The notes beneath the pieces are model-generated. The model was not told the DNA's origin and made no database searches. It was given only the letters and a program-made list of their open reading frames with translations. Made by a program: the position numbers and the translations under genes. 64,000 nt of DNA, taken from assembly GCF_014855495.1 (NCBI RefSeq), contig NZ_JACYFJ010000004.1:124001-188000 (forward strand). Reading direction: 5' to 3'. This stretch comes from Euzebyella saccharophila. GTDB lineage: Bacteria > Bacteroidota > Bacteroidia > Flavobacteriales > Flavobacteriaceae. Positions 43,634-52,317 of the stretch are shown here, in pieces (within the stretch, counting starts at the first letter, position 1; each line of letters begins with the position of its first letter).

Positions 43634-44677
43634 ATGAAGCGAACCTACGTTGGCTCCACAATTTACCACATCTATCTTTCGCTTCTTCATATAGTAAAAG
43701 ACAGCAATTTTGATTCTGTTGAAAGAGGAGATAACCTTCTCTTCTTGGTGGAAAGCACTCCTTTAATAGAAACACTTATCCCCAGTCTAAAAAAGAACTT
43801 TTTTAGGGATGTTCACATTATTTCCAAGCGTAAAATCCACAAGAATGATGTAGGACCTTTCAATTATGCGTTTAGACGAAAGGGTAGACTACTACCCTAT
43901 TTAAGAGAGAAGCATCCGGTTTTGGTTAAAGAGCATTCTTTTATAGAGAACTCAGACCTATTTTTATGTGACACAGATTCTTCAAAAAGCTATTTCTTGT
44001 ACACTTATGGACACAAGAAGATAAACATGATTGAAGATGGGGCTAGGACCTATTGCCAGCGGCACTCCAAATTTGAACAATTTTATAGGGAATTTATTAC
44101 CGGTACACCCATTGGTGGCGGATTTGATGAAGAAATTGACACCATTTATGCTCAATTTCCAGAAAGGCTTCCTGCAGGTATAAAGGAAAAAGCAGTTGAA
44201 CTTAATATAAGTAAGATATGCTCGAAGTTAACTCAGCAAACCAAAGATGAAATTTTTGATTTATTCTTACCCAACAGTTCACTTACCATTAACAACCCAA
44301 ACAGCGCCTTGATTCTTACGCAACCTATTTCGGAAGATAAGGTTATAGCAAATGAGCAAGAAAAGATATCCATTTACAGGAATATTATTTCAAAAATTCC
44401 TGAGGGGATGCATATAGTTTTAAAAACCCATCCAAGAGAACGTACCCAATATGAAAAACATTTGAAGGGTATCACTGTTTTGCCTGGACTTTTTCCTATT
44501 GAAATACTAACCTTAAAAGACGGTTTCTACTTTAAAAAAGGATATACTCTATTTTCTACAGCTCTCAATAATTTGGATATGGTTGAAGAGCGGTTTTTTT
44601 TAGGTAAAGAATATTTGGATAAATTTACCTCCAAATCAACTCGCAACCTTATAAAAAATATGGTTGTAAACCCATAG
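43634..44677 (+). CDS. GT52-like sialyltransferase
   Basis: 347 residues. Two motifs shared by bacterial sialyltransferase families GT38/GT52/GT80 are present: an acidic E-D-G at 134-136 (MIEDGAR) and the HP motif at 266-267 (KTHPRE), followed by a C-terminal YTLFSTALNN stretch with Ser/Thr. The N-terminal SVERGDNLLFLVESTPL fits a Rossmann-like GT-B half. It probably transfers a nonulosonic acid from CMP to a surface glycan. The gene is 10 bp upstream of the CMP-nonulosonate synthetase, so donor and transferase are co-expressed. The frame opens further upstream, but only out-of-character residues would be added. Confidence 0.75.
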   Translation: MKRTYVGSTIYHIYLSLLHIVKDSNFDSVERGDNLLFLVESTPLIETLIPSLKKNFFRDVHIISKRKIHKNDVGPFNYAFRRKGRLLPYLREKHPVLVKEHSFIENSDLFLCDTDSSKSYFLYTYGHKKINMIEDGARTYCQRHSKFEQFYREFITGTPIGGGFDEEIDTIYAQFPERLPAGIKEKAVELNISKICSKLTQQTKDEIFDLFLPNSSLTINNPNSALILTQPISEDKVIANEQEKISIYRNIISKIPEGMHIVLKTHPRERTQYEKHLKGITVLPGLFPIEILTLKDGFYFKKGYTLFSTALNNLDMVEERFFLGKEYLDKFTSKSTRNLIKNMVVNP

Positions 44678-44687
44678 AATTCCATAT

Positions 44688-45860
44688 ATGGCCTACAAAA
44701 CAATTGGATTTATTCCTTTAAGAAAAAACTCAAAAGGTATTCCCGGCAAAAACAAAAAAAAGCTTTTAGGAAGACCTTTATTTACTTGGGTCTTAACAGA
44801 AGCTATATTCTCAAAACTAGACGAAATCTATGTTTTTACAGATGACGAATATATTATTGAATACATAAACGCGAATTTTCGTTGGACCAATAAAGTTAAA
44901 GCCTTAAAACGCTCTGAGGAGAATGCATCTGATACGGCATCTACCGAAGCGGCGATGATGGAGTTTAGTAATGATCATAATATTGATTTTGACGTTTTCT
45001 GCTTGTTACAAGCTACTTCTCCCCTAACAACTAGGAAGGACATCAATGAAGCATTGGATAAGCAAAAACTGGACAAATTAGATGCAGTACTCAGTGTAGT
45101 CAAAACGCATAGATTTATCTGGTCCAATGAGGGTAGAGCGCTCAATTATGATTATAAGAAGAGACCTCGTAGACAAGATTTCAAAGGACTTCTTATAGAG
45201 AACGGAGCTATTTACTGCACCTCAAAAAATGCACTTTTAAAGTCTAAAAACAGACTAAGTGGCCAAATTGGACTCATTGAAATGGATGAGGATACATTGA
45301 CCGAAATTGATTCTGAAACAGATTGGTTGTTAATTGAACAGCTATTGGTCAACAAATTTAAGACTGATAAATCTTCACGGCGTATCAACTATCTTATTTT
45401 AGATGTTGATGGGGTTTTTACAGATGGTAGGGTTCATTTTTCTTCAGAAGGAGAACTCTCAAAAGTTTTTGACATGCGAGACGGTATGGGTCTTGAAATT
45501 CTAAGACAGCACGGTGTTCAAGTCATTGTAATGACTTCGGAGCAATCTGAGGTGGTTGCCAAGAGAATGGCAAAACTTCAAATCGAAGATGTTTTTTTAG
45601 GTGTTAAAGACAAGTACTCCCTATTAAGTCACCTCTGCTCTCAACGAAAAATAGTTCCTCAAGAAATAGCCTATGTGGGGGACGATATTAATGACTGGAG
45701 CAACATGTTGCGGGTTGGGTGGTCTTTTTGTCCGGCCAATGCCACCAAAACAATCAAATATCACGCAGATATGGTTCTTAACAATAATTCCGCTTCTGGA
45801 GCTATTAGAGAAACCTCGGAATTTATTATCAACTACAATTTAAGATTTAATGACTTATAA
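44688..45860 (+). CDS. CMP-nonulosonate synthetase fused to KdsC-like HAD phosphatase
   Basis: 390 residues. Residues 1-225: cytidylyltransferase with GFIPLRKNSKGIPGKNKKKL, CLLQATSPLTTRKDI and ENGAIYCTSK. Residues 230-390: C1-type HAD phosphatase with DVDGVFTDG (nucleophile DxD about 241-243), MTSEQ and GDDINDW. This is the same domain order as vertebrate CMAS. The HAD half could remove the 9-phosphate before activation. Stop and start of the next gene overlap by 11 bp, so the enzymes are translated in tandem. Confidence 0.85.
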   Translation: MAYKTIGFIPLRKNSKGIPGKNKKKLLGRPLFTWVLTEAIFSKLDEIYVFTDDEYIIEYINANFRWTNKVKALKRSEENASDTASTEAAMMEFSNDHNIDFDVFCLLQATSPLTTRKDINEALDKQKLDKLDAVLSVVKTHRFIWSNEGRALNYDYKKRPRRQDFKGLLIENGAIYCTSKNALLKSKNRLSGQIGLIEMDEDTLTEIDSETDWLLIEQLLVNKFKTDKSSRRINYLILDVDGVFTDGRVHFSSEGELSKVFDMRDGMGLEILRQHGVQVIVMTSEQSEVVAKRMAKLQIEDVFLGVKDKYSLLSHLCSQRKIVPQEIAYVGDDINDWSNMLRVGWSFCPANATKTIKYHADMVLNNNSASGAIRETSEFIINYNLRFNDL

Positions 45861-46719
45861 AAAACCCTACGTAATTGCAGAAATTGGTTGTAACCATAAA
45901 GGGGATATTAAAATTGCCAAAGAGCTCATTAATATGGCAAAAATTTTTGGCAATGCAGACGCTGTAAAATTTCAAAAAAGAAACAACAAGGAGTTATTGA
46001 CAGAGGTACAGTATGCCGCTCCGCACCCGAATCCTTCCAATTCCTATGGTGATACGTACGGCGAACACAGGGAGTTTTTGGAATTTACGGTTGAGCAGCA
46101 TAAAGAGTTAAAGGAATATTGTGAAGAATTAGGAATCACGTATTCCACTTCTGTATGGGAAACAACTTCAGCAAAAGAAATTGCTAGTTTAAATCCTGAG
46201 TTCATTAAAATTCCATCAGCCTGCAACAATAACTACGAGATGTTAGGTTGGTTATGTGACAATTATAAGGGGGAAATTCATATTTCAACAGGCATGACCA
46301 CCAAAGATGAAATTGAATCCATTATAAATTTCTTCGAGGAAAGAAAACGAAACAAAGATTTAGCGGTATATAATTGTACTTCTGGCTACCCGGTGCCGTT
46401 CAAAGATGTTTGTCTTTTGGATATTTTGAAGTTAAAGGAAAAATATGAACATAGGGTTAAAAGCATTGGTTTCTCTGGGCATCATCTTGGTATTGCCATA
46501 GATGTTGCTGCATATACATTGGGGGCACATATTATCGAAAGACATTATACCTTAGACAGAACGTGGAAAGGTACGGACCATGCAGCTTCTCTTGAACCCA
46601 TGGGCCTAAGAAAACTTTGCAGGGATTTAAAAGCTACTTATGAAGCCTTAACCTTTAAACAACAGGATATTCTCGATATTGAGGATGTTCAACGAAAAAA
46701 ATTAAAATATCAGAAGTAA
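45850..46719 (+). CDS. Short NeuB-type nonulosonate (9-phosphate) synthase
   Basis: 289 residues with the NeuB TIM barrel: VIAEIGCNHKGDI, AVKFQKRNNKELL, FIKIPSACNNNYEML, ISTGMTTKDE and GFSGHHLGIAIDVAAYTLGA. It ends at the position where the C-terminal SAF (antifreeze-like) domain of bacterial NeuB (about 340-350 residues) would begin. The enzyme condenses PEP with ManNAc, mannose or their 6-phosphates. With the CMP-synthetase/HAD fusion next door, the most economical reading is a KDN-type route via mannose 6-phosphate. That is inference; a sialic acid route is the alternative. Confidence 0.83.
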   Translation: MTYKKPYVIAEIGCNHKGDIKIAKELINMAKIFGNADAVKFQKRNNKELLTEVQYAAPHPNPSNSYGDTYGEHREFLEFTVEQHKELKEYCEELGITYSTSVWETTSAKEIASLNPEFIKIPSACNNNYEMLGWLCDNYKGEIHISTGMTTKDEIESIINFFEERKRNKDLAVYNCTSGYPVPFKDVCLLDILKLKEKYEHRVKSIGFSGHHLGIAIDVAAYTLGAHIIERHYTLDRTWKGTDHAASLEPMGLRKLCRDLKATYEALTFKQQDILDIEDVQRKKLKYQK

Positions 46720-47291
46720 TGCCTACCGCCTTTTCCCAAGAAATAAACAACTGCGTAGAGGTCCTAAAAAATGGTGGGCTCATACTCTACCCTACGGATA
46801 CGGTCTGGGGAATTGGCTGTGACGCAACCAATAAAGAAGCGGTTAAGAAGGTTTATGACTTAAAAAACCGGGAGGATAGCAAGGCTTTGATCTGCTTGGT
46901 AGGAAATGACGGCATGCTGGAGAAACACGTGGAAAATGTACCGGACCTAGCTTATGATCTTATTGACCTATCTACAAAGCCTACTACCATTATTTACGAC
47001 CATCCCAAGGGTATTGCCAAGAACTTGGTAGCAAGTGACAATACATTAGCTATCAGGGTTGCGTCGGATAAATTTTGTCAGTACCTAATCAATAAATTTA
47101 GAAAGCCCATTGTTTCTACCTCGGCAAACATCTCCGGGCAACCTACACCTAAGTCTTTCGATGAAATTAGCAGCGCAATTTTAAAAGGTGTAGACTATGT
47201 GGTAAATTTGCAGCCCGAACATCAAAATTCGGTACCATCGTCCATTATAAAATTGAGCAATGATGGTACGGTAAAGGTCATTAGGGAGTAA
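46719..47291 (+). CDS. tsaC: L-threonylcarbamoyladenylate synthase
   Basis: 190 residues with the YrdC/Sua5 fold: GGLILYPTDTVWGIGCDATN, VKKVYDLKNREDSKALICL, PTTIIYDHPKG and PIVSTSANISGQPTPKSF. It makes threonylcarbamoyl-AMP for tRNA t6A. The start overlaps the stop of the synthase gene by 1 bp (TAATG), so it appears co-transcribed with the nonulosonate genes, an unexpected operon partner. The CCA enzyme follows 53 bp later. Confidence 0.93.
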   Translation: MPTAFSQEINNCVEVLKNGGLILYPTDTVWGIGCDATNKEAVKKVYDLKNREDSKALICLVGNDGMLEKHVENVPDLAYDLIDLSTKPTTIIYDHPKGIAKNLVASDNTLAIRVASDKFCQYLINKFRKPIVSTSANISGQPTPKSFDEISSAILKGVDYVVNLQPEHQNSVPSSIIKLSNDGTVKVIRE

Positions 47292-47344
47292 TGTAAAGAA
47301 AGTAGGATCCCTTAATCCAGGAGGATTCCGTTAAATGCTATCAA

Positions 47345-48763
47345 TTGAACCATCAAGAGGCTTTAGAAAATCCAATATTTAAAATTGTTTCCGCTGCCGC
47401 GGATGAATTAGGGGTAACCGCTTATGTTATTGGTGGCTACGTAAGGGACTATTTGCTACAAAGAGGAATACCAAAGGACATTGATATTGTTGCCATTGGC
47501 AGCGGTATTGAGCTAGCAAAAGCCGTAGCTGACAAATTAAAGGGAAAGCCCCAAGTTTCCATTTTCAAGAATTTTGGTACGGCCATGCTCAAACATGAAG
47601 GTATTGAATTGGAGTTTGTGGGAGCTAGAAAGGAAAGCTACCAAAGAAATAGCCGAAAACCTATTGTAGAAAACGGCACTTTACAGGACGATCAAGACAG
47701 ACGTGATTTTACCATCAATGCCTTGGCCCTATCATTGAACGCTTCAGACTTTGGGAAATTATTAGATCCATTCAATGGAGTTGCAGATTTACAGGAGCAG
47801 ATTATTAGAACCCCTTTAGAACCGGGCATTACTTATAGTGATGACCCCTTGCGAATGATGCGCGCCATTAGGTTTGCCACACAATTGAACTTTACTATAG
47901 AATTAAAGTCGTTACAAGCCATCACTTCTCATAAGGAGAGAATCAAAATTATATCCAAAGAGCGAATTGTAGATGAACTGAATAAAATTATGGCCAGTCC
48001 AAAGCCCTCCAAAGGCTTTGCCCTTTTAAATAAAACAGAGCTTTTATCATACATTTTACCGGAATTGACCGCTCTACAAGGTATTGAGGAAAAGGAAGGT
48101 CAGCGCCATAAGGACAATTTTTGGCATACCTTGGAAGTCGTTGATAATATTTCGAAAGAAACTGATAATCTTTGGTTACGCTGGGCGGCTTTATTGCATG
48201 ATATAGGCAAAGCACCTACTAAAAAGTTCCATAAGAAAATAGGGTGGACTTTTCACGGTCATGAATTTGTGGGAAGTAAAATGGTGTACAAGCTCTTCAA
48301 ACGCTTGAGAATGCCCCTCAATGACAAAATGAAGTACGTTCAAAAAATGGTTTTGATGAGTTCGAGGCCACAGATACTTTCTGAAGATTTTGTAACGGAT
48401 TCTGCCGTAAGGCGCTTGGTATTTGAAGCAGGGGACCATGTAGACGACTTGATGACGCTATGCGAGGCAGACATTACTACCAAGAACTCCAAGAAACAAA
48501 AGAAATATAAGAACAACTTTAAGCTTGTACGCCAAAAGATCAAAGAAGTTGAAGAACGTGATCATATTAGAAATTTTCAGCCACCAGTAAGCGGCGAAGA
48601 AATTATGGACACCTTTAATCTTAAACCCTCTCGGGAAATTGGCTTAATCAAAGATGCTATCAAGGAAGCCATACTAGAAGGTGAAATCCCAAATGAATAT
48701 GAAGCTGCTAAGAATTTTATGCTTCAAAAAGGAAAGGCACTCGGTCTAACGACCAAAAATTAG
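47345..48763 (+). CDS. cca: CCA tRNA nucleotidyltransferase
   Basis: 472 residues. The nucleotidyltransferase head has [37 protein letters not shown] and [16 protein letters not shown]. An HD domain follows ([14 protein letters not shown], about residues 278-292). It adds or repairs the 3' CCA end of tRNAs, and the HD domain may have phosphatase activity. The start is TTG 47345, because the head motif begins soon after and no ATG is available. It follows tsaC and could share its transcript. Confidence 0.93.
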   Translation: MNHQEALENPIFKIVSAAADELGVTAYVIGGYVRDYLLQRGIPKDIDIVAIGSGIELAKAVADKLKGKPQVSIFKNFGTAMLKHEGIELEFVGARKESYQRNSRKPIVENGTLQDDQDRRDFTINALALSLNASDFGKLLDPFNGVADLQEQIIRTPLEPGITYSDDPLRMMRAIRFATQLNFTIELKSLQAITSHKERIKIISKERIVDELNKIMASPKPSKGFALLNKTELLSYILPELTALQGIEEKEGQRHKDNFWHTLEVVDNISKETDNLWLRWAALLHDIGKAPTKKFHKKIGWTFHGHEFVGSKMVYKLFKRLRMPLNDKMKYVQKMVLMSSRPQILSEDFVTDSAVRRLVFEAGDHVDDLMTLCEADITTKNSKKQKKYKNNFKLVRQKIKEVEERDHIRNFQPPVSGEEIMDTFNLKPSREIGLIKDAIKEAILEGEIPNEYEAAKNFMLQKGKALGLTTKN

Positions 48764-49191
48764 TTTTACGAAAGAAATCCCCCAATTTTTGTTTGGTAAG
48801 TCAGTGGTAAATAGTATGATGACAGAACTCCTTTTAAACTACCATCAATAACCCTAACACTTTTAAGTGTAGTAGATAATTACAATGAGTAAAACTAAAA
48901 AGTCTAACCATACTACTGTCTGATATAATTATTGATAAACATCAAAAAAATTAGGGTTTACATCATTATACTAACATCACTCAACAATATTATGGAGAAA
49001 GGTAGACTTTAGTATAAATTTGATTAACCTACGAATTTTATAATATTATTCTTACAATTTAATAGGGGTTATAAATAATAATATCACACATTCCTATGTC
49101 TTTTAAAGGAATATTATTAAGGTTAGAAGTTTAATTGGATAACTTTAATCTAAAAATTAATGTAGGTCAATCATCGCGTAAATAAAGAATC
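48764..49191. other. Intergenic region before the adhesin locus
   Basis: 428 bp of AT-rich DNA between cca and the first PorP/SprF gene. TAAATTTG at 49015-49022 fits a -7 element about 170 bp before the gene, though no -33 TTG is evident. A short inverted repeat ATTCCT/AGGAAT near 49091-49113 is weak. No ORF or repeat unit of the downstream adhesin is seen here. Confidence 0.4.
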
Positions 49192-50130
49192 ATGAAGAAA
49201 CTAATGCTAACCATTACCCTAATTGGTATCACCTGCTTTACTGGATGGGCCCAACAAGATGCCCAATATACGCAGTACATGTACAATACTATGGCAGTAA
49301 ATCCAGCATATGCTGGCTCTAGAGGGGTATTAAGTATTGCAGGGCTCCATAGGTCCCAATGGATTGGCCTAGACGGTGCCCCCAAAACCCAGACCCTTAA
49401 TTTTCATAGTCCGGTTTCTGAACGGGTGGGTATAGGCCTTTCCATTGTCAATGATGAAATTGGAAACGGAACCAATCAAGAAACCTATTTTGATGGCGTG
49501 TTTTCCTATACCATTCCTTTAGCCAGGGAAGCAAAACTCTCTTTTGGGGTCAAGGCCTCTGCCCATCTCTTAAATGTAGATTTCAACAAATTGGCAAATT
49601 ATAACAATGAAGCTAGCTCATTGGGTTTAAGCAATATTGACCGTAAATTTTCACCCAATTTTGGAGCCGGAGTTTATTATCATACAGACAATGCCTATAT
49701 TGGATTGTCCGTACCTAATTTCCTAAAGACAAAGCATTTTGATGATTCTTCTTCCAGCACTTCCTTTTTGGCGGAAGAGCGTATGAATATCTATATGATT
49801 GCGGGATATATCTTTGACATCCACCCTATCTGGAAATTTAAACCTGCCGCACTCGTTAAGGCTGTTAGCGGTGCTCCGTTGCAAGTAGATCTATCCGCTA
49901 ACTTTTTATATAATGAAAAGTTTACTCTGGGAGCAGCCTATAGGTGGGATGCAGCTGTAAGTGCTATGTTCGGTTTTCAATTGACCGACCAATTTCTAGT
50001 AGGTCTAGCCTATGATAGGGAAGTAACGGAACTAGGCGGAACAAGATTTAATGATGGTTCCTTTGAAATCATGCTTAGATATGAATTCCTTACAAGGTAT
50101 AAGCGTGTCATTACCCCAAGATTCTTCTAA
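49192..50130 (+). CDS. PorP/SprF family type IX secretion outer-membrane protein, copy 1
   Basis: 312 residues with a signal peptide ending before QQDAQYTQYMYN. The PorP/SprF features are clear: the QYMYNTMAVNPAYAGSR start, HRSQWIGLDGAPKTQT, GIGLSIVNDEIG and alternating beta strands to the C-terminal Phe of a barrel. Such proteins anchor or help export cell-surface adhesins delivered by T9SS. The 58095 gene is its paralogue of identical length. The OmpA-family gene follows 7 bp later. Confidence 0.9.
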   Translation: MKKLMLTITLIGITCFTGWAQQDAQYTQYMYNTMAVNPAYAGSRGVLSIAGLHRSQWIGLDGAPKTQTLNFHSPVSERVGIGLSIVNDEIGNGTNQETYFDGVFSYTIPLAREAKLSFGVKASAHLLNVDFNKLANYNNEASSLGLSNIDRKFSPNFGAGVYYHTDNAYIGLSVPNFLKTKHFDDSSSSTSFLAEERMNIYMIAGYIFDIHPIWKFKPAALVKAVSGAPLQVDLSANFLYNEKFTLGAAYRWDAAVSAMFGFQLTDQFLVGLAYDREVTELGGTRFNDGSFEIMLRYEFLTRYKRVITPRFF

Positions 50131-50137
50131 ACCAGCA

Positions 50138-52078
50138 ATGATGAAAAAGAAATATGTAACAATTTTTGCATTCTCCTTGCTAATAGGAAGCGTAGGATAT
50201 GGCCAGTCTCAAAAAGCACGTAAAGCAGATAAGGCTTACGATCAATTAGCCTACCAAAATGCCATTGAAAGTTATGAGACCCTAGTTAAAAAAGGGTATT
50301 CAGATGAAGAAATCTACAAGAATCTAGGTGATGCCAATTATTTAAATGCTAATTATGCGGAGGCTGCCAATTGGTACGGAAAATTGTTCATAAAAGATAA
50401 CGAACCAGCAAGTGCAGACCATATGTACCGCTATGCACAATCTTTAAAATCCAGCGGAGAATACGAAGCATCCAATATTTGGATGGAAAGATTTGAAGAC
50501 GCTATTGATACTGATTTACGGGCAAAAAACTACAATGAAAATCAGGATTATTTAGAAAAAATTGAGCGTATGTCCGGTCGGTATACCATAGAAAATATTC
50601 CTATTAATTCACCAGAATCTGATTTTGCGCCCTCACTTAAAGATCAAGAACTTATTTTTTCAACCGCTAGGGACACCGGCAAAACATTTAGAAACATTCA
50701 TGAGTGGACAAACCGTTCCTTTCTAAACTTGTACAAGGCAACTTTCAACAATGGAACTTTCTCAAATGCAGAAAGATTGCCTAAAAGTATGAACAAGAAA
50801 ACGCATGAATCTACCACAGCTTTTACCAAGGATGGGAAAACCGTTTACTTTACAAGAAATAATTCCGAGAAAGGTAAATTCGCACGAGATAATGAAGGGG
50901 TAAGTCGACTTAAAATTTATAGGGCCACCATAGAGGGAGATGAGTGGAAAGACATCACAGAATTACCATTTAATGGCGATGAATTTTCTACGGCCCACCC
51001 TACCCTTAATCCAGATGAAACCAAGTTGTACTTTGCATCAGATAGAGAGGGTACCTACGGCGCTTCGGACATATATGTGGTTGATGTAAACGAAGACGGA
51101 AGTTTTGGAACGCCAAAAAATCTCGGAAACTCCATCAATACGGAATCTCGTGAAACTTTTCCATTTGCAGCAAAAAATGATATTCTCTATTTTGCTTCAG
51201 ATGGTCACCCAGGACTTGGGGGACTGGATATATTCGCCGTACAAATAAGGGGAGATGAAATCTCGGAAATCATCAACTTGGGCAAACCCCTAAATGGTGA
51301 GCAAGATGATTTTTCTTTCTATTATAGCGAAGAATCCGGAAGTGGCTTTTTCGCTTCCAATAGAGATGGAGGCGTAGGTAGTGATGATATTTACTCCTTC
51401 CAAGAACACGAACCCATAACATTCGAGTGCACTTCGTTAATCAACGGAATAGTTTTGGATAAAGAAAAAAACTTGCCTCTAGCTAATGCAAAGGTCCTAA
51501 TAGTGGACAAGACTGAAAAAATTGTGACTGAAAGCATAACTGATAGGGATGGTAGATTTTCAGCCAATGTGGATTGTAACGCTAAACAATTAAAAGTAGT
51601 AGCCTCTAAAGAAGACTATGATTCTAGTGAAAAATCCTGGGTGGCCACCCAAAATTCAGATGAAATAGTAAACCTAAAACTTACTAAATCCCTTAAGGCA
51701 GCTCCGGTTGGTACAAATCTCATTACGTATCTCAATTTGCAACCTATCTATTTTGATTTGGATAAGGATGTCATTAGAACGGATGCCATGCAAACTTTGG
51801 AAAAGGTAATTGCCTATTTAAATACATTTCCAAATACAAGAATAGAAGTACAATCGCATACAGATGTTAGAGCCAGCGAAAGCTATAATCTCAATTTAAG
51901 TGCGAGAAGGGCAAAAAATACGGTTGCTTACCTTATTGCCAATGGAGTTGAGGAGAATAGATTAGAAAGTAAAGGATATGGTGAATCTCAATTGGTAAAC
52001 AACTGTGAAACCAGTTCATCCTGCACAGATAAAAGGCATGAAGAAAACAGACGATCCGAGTTTATCGTAATTAAATAA
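50138..52078 (+). CDS. OmpA-family protein with TPR and PD40 propeller, copy 1
   Basis: 646 residues from ATG 50138, with a signal peptide (SLLIGSVGYGQ). Order: N-terminal TPR-like helices (about 25-125), PD40/WD40-like propeller (about 155-440), a carboxypeptidase-regulatory-like beta domain (about 450-520) and the OmpA_C domain (about 540-640) with PIYFDLDKDVIR, HTDVRASESYN and LSARRAKNTVAYL, which should bind peptidoglycan. It resembles PorE-like partners of T9SS barrels. The frame start at 50051 overlaps the barrel gene and is not used. A terminator follows. Confidence 0.88.
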   Translation: MMKKKYVTIFAFSLLIGSVGYGQSQKARKADKAYDQLAYQNAIESYETLVKKGYSDEEIYKNLGDANYLNANYAEAANWYGKLFIKDNEPASADHMYRYAQSLKSSGEYEASNIWMERFEDAIDTDLRAKNYNENQDYLEKIERMSGRYTIENIPINSPESDFAPSLKDQELIFSTARDTGKTFRNIHEWTNRSFLNLYKATFNNGTFSNAERLPKSMNKKTHESTTAFTKDGKTVYFTRNNSEKGKFARDNEGVSRLKIYRATIEGDEWKDITELPFNGDEFSTAHPTLNPDETKLYFASDREGTYGASDIYVVDVNEDGSFGTPKNLGNSINTESRETFPFAAKNDILYFASDGHPGLGGLDIFAVQIRGDEISEIINLGKPLNGEQDDFSFYYSEESGSGFFASNRDGGVGSDDIYSFQEHEPITFECTSLINGIVLDKEKNLPLANAKVLIVDKTEKIVTESITDRDGRFSANVDCNAKQLKVVASKEDYDSSEKSWVATQNSDEIVNLKLTKSLKAAPVGTNLITYLNLQPIYFDLDKDVIRTDAMQTLEKVIAYLNTFPNTRIEVQSHTDVRASESYNLNLSARRAKNTVAYLIANGVEENRLESKGYGESQLVNNCETSSSCTDKRHEENRRSEFIVIK

Positions 52079-52098
52079 ATTTTCGCGTAAATTTTTCC

Positions 52099-52120
52099 AA
52101 ACCCTTCTTCTGAAGGGTTT
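52099..52120 (+). terminator. Terminator between OmpA copy 1 and the adhesin
   Basis: A 9-bp stem (52099-52107 with 52112-52120) with a TTCT loop runs into a T tract to 52124. It separates the first PorP-OmpA transcript from the adhesin gene. Confidence 0.85.
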
Positions 52121-52317
52121 TTTTGTACCTCAAGTGAGATAAAATTCATGATAAACCGGTACATCAATAGGTGGTTTCAACAAAATAAAAAGGTTATACA
52201 TCTATTCCACAGGAGTATACAACATATAATTCCTCAACCCCATTATTGCCTTTAATTTTATCGTTTTCAATGTTGTAGACTTTCAATTGAAGCGGGAGTC
52301 CATTTAAATATTCCCTA

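Noticed and set aside
50051-50137. N-terminal extension of the OmpA-family frame
   Set aside because: It overlaps the PorP/SprF gene, and a clear signal peptide begins at ATG 50138.
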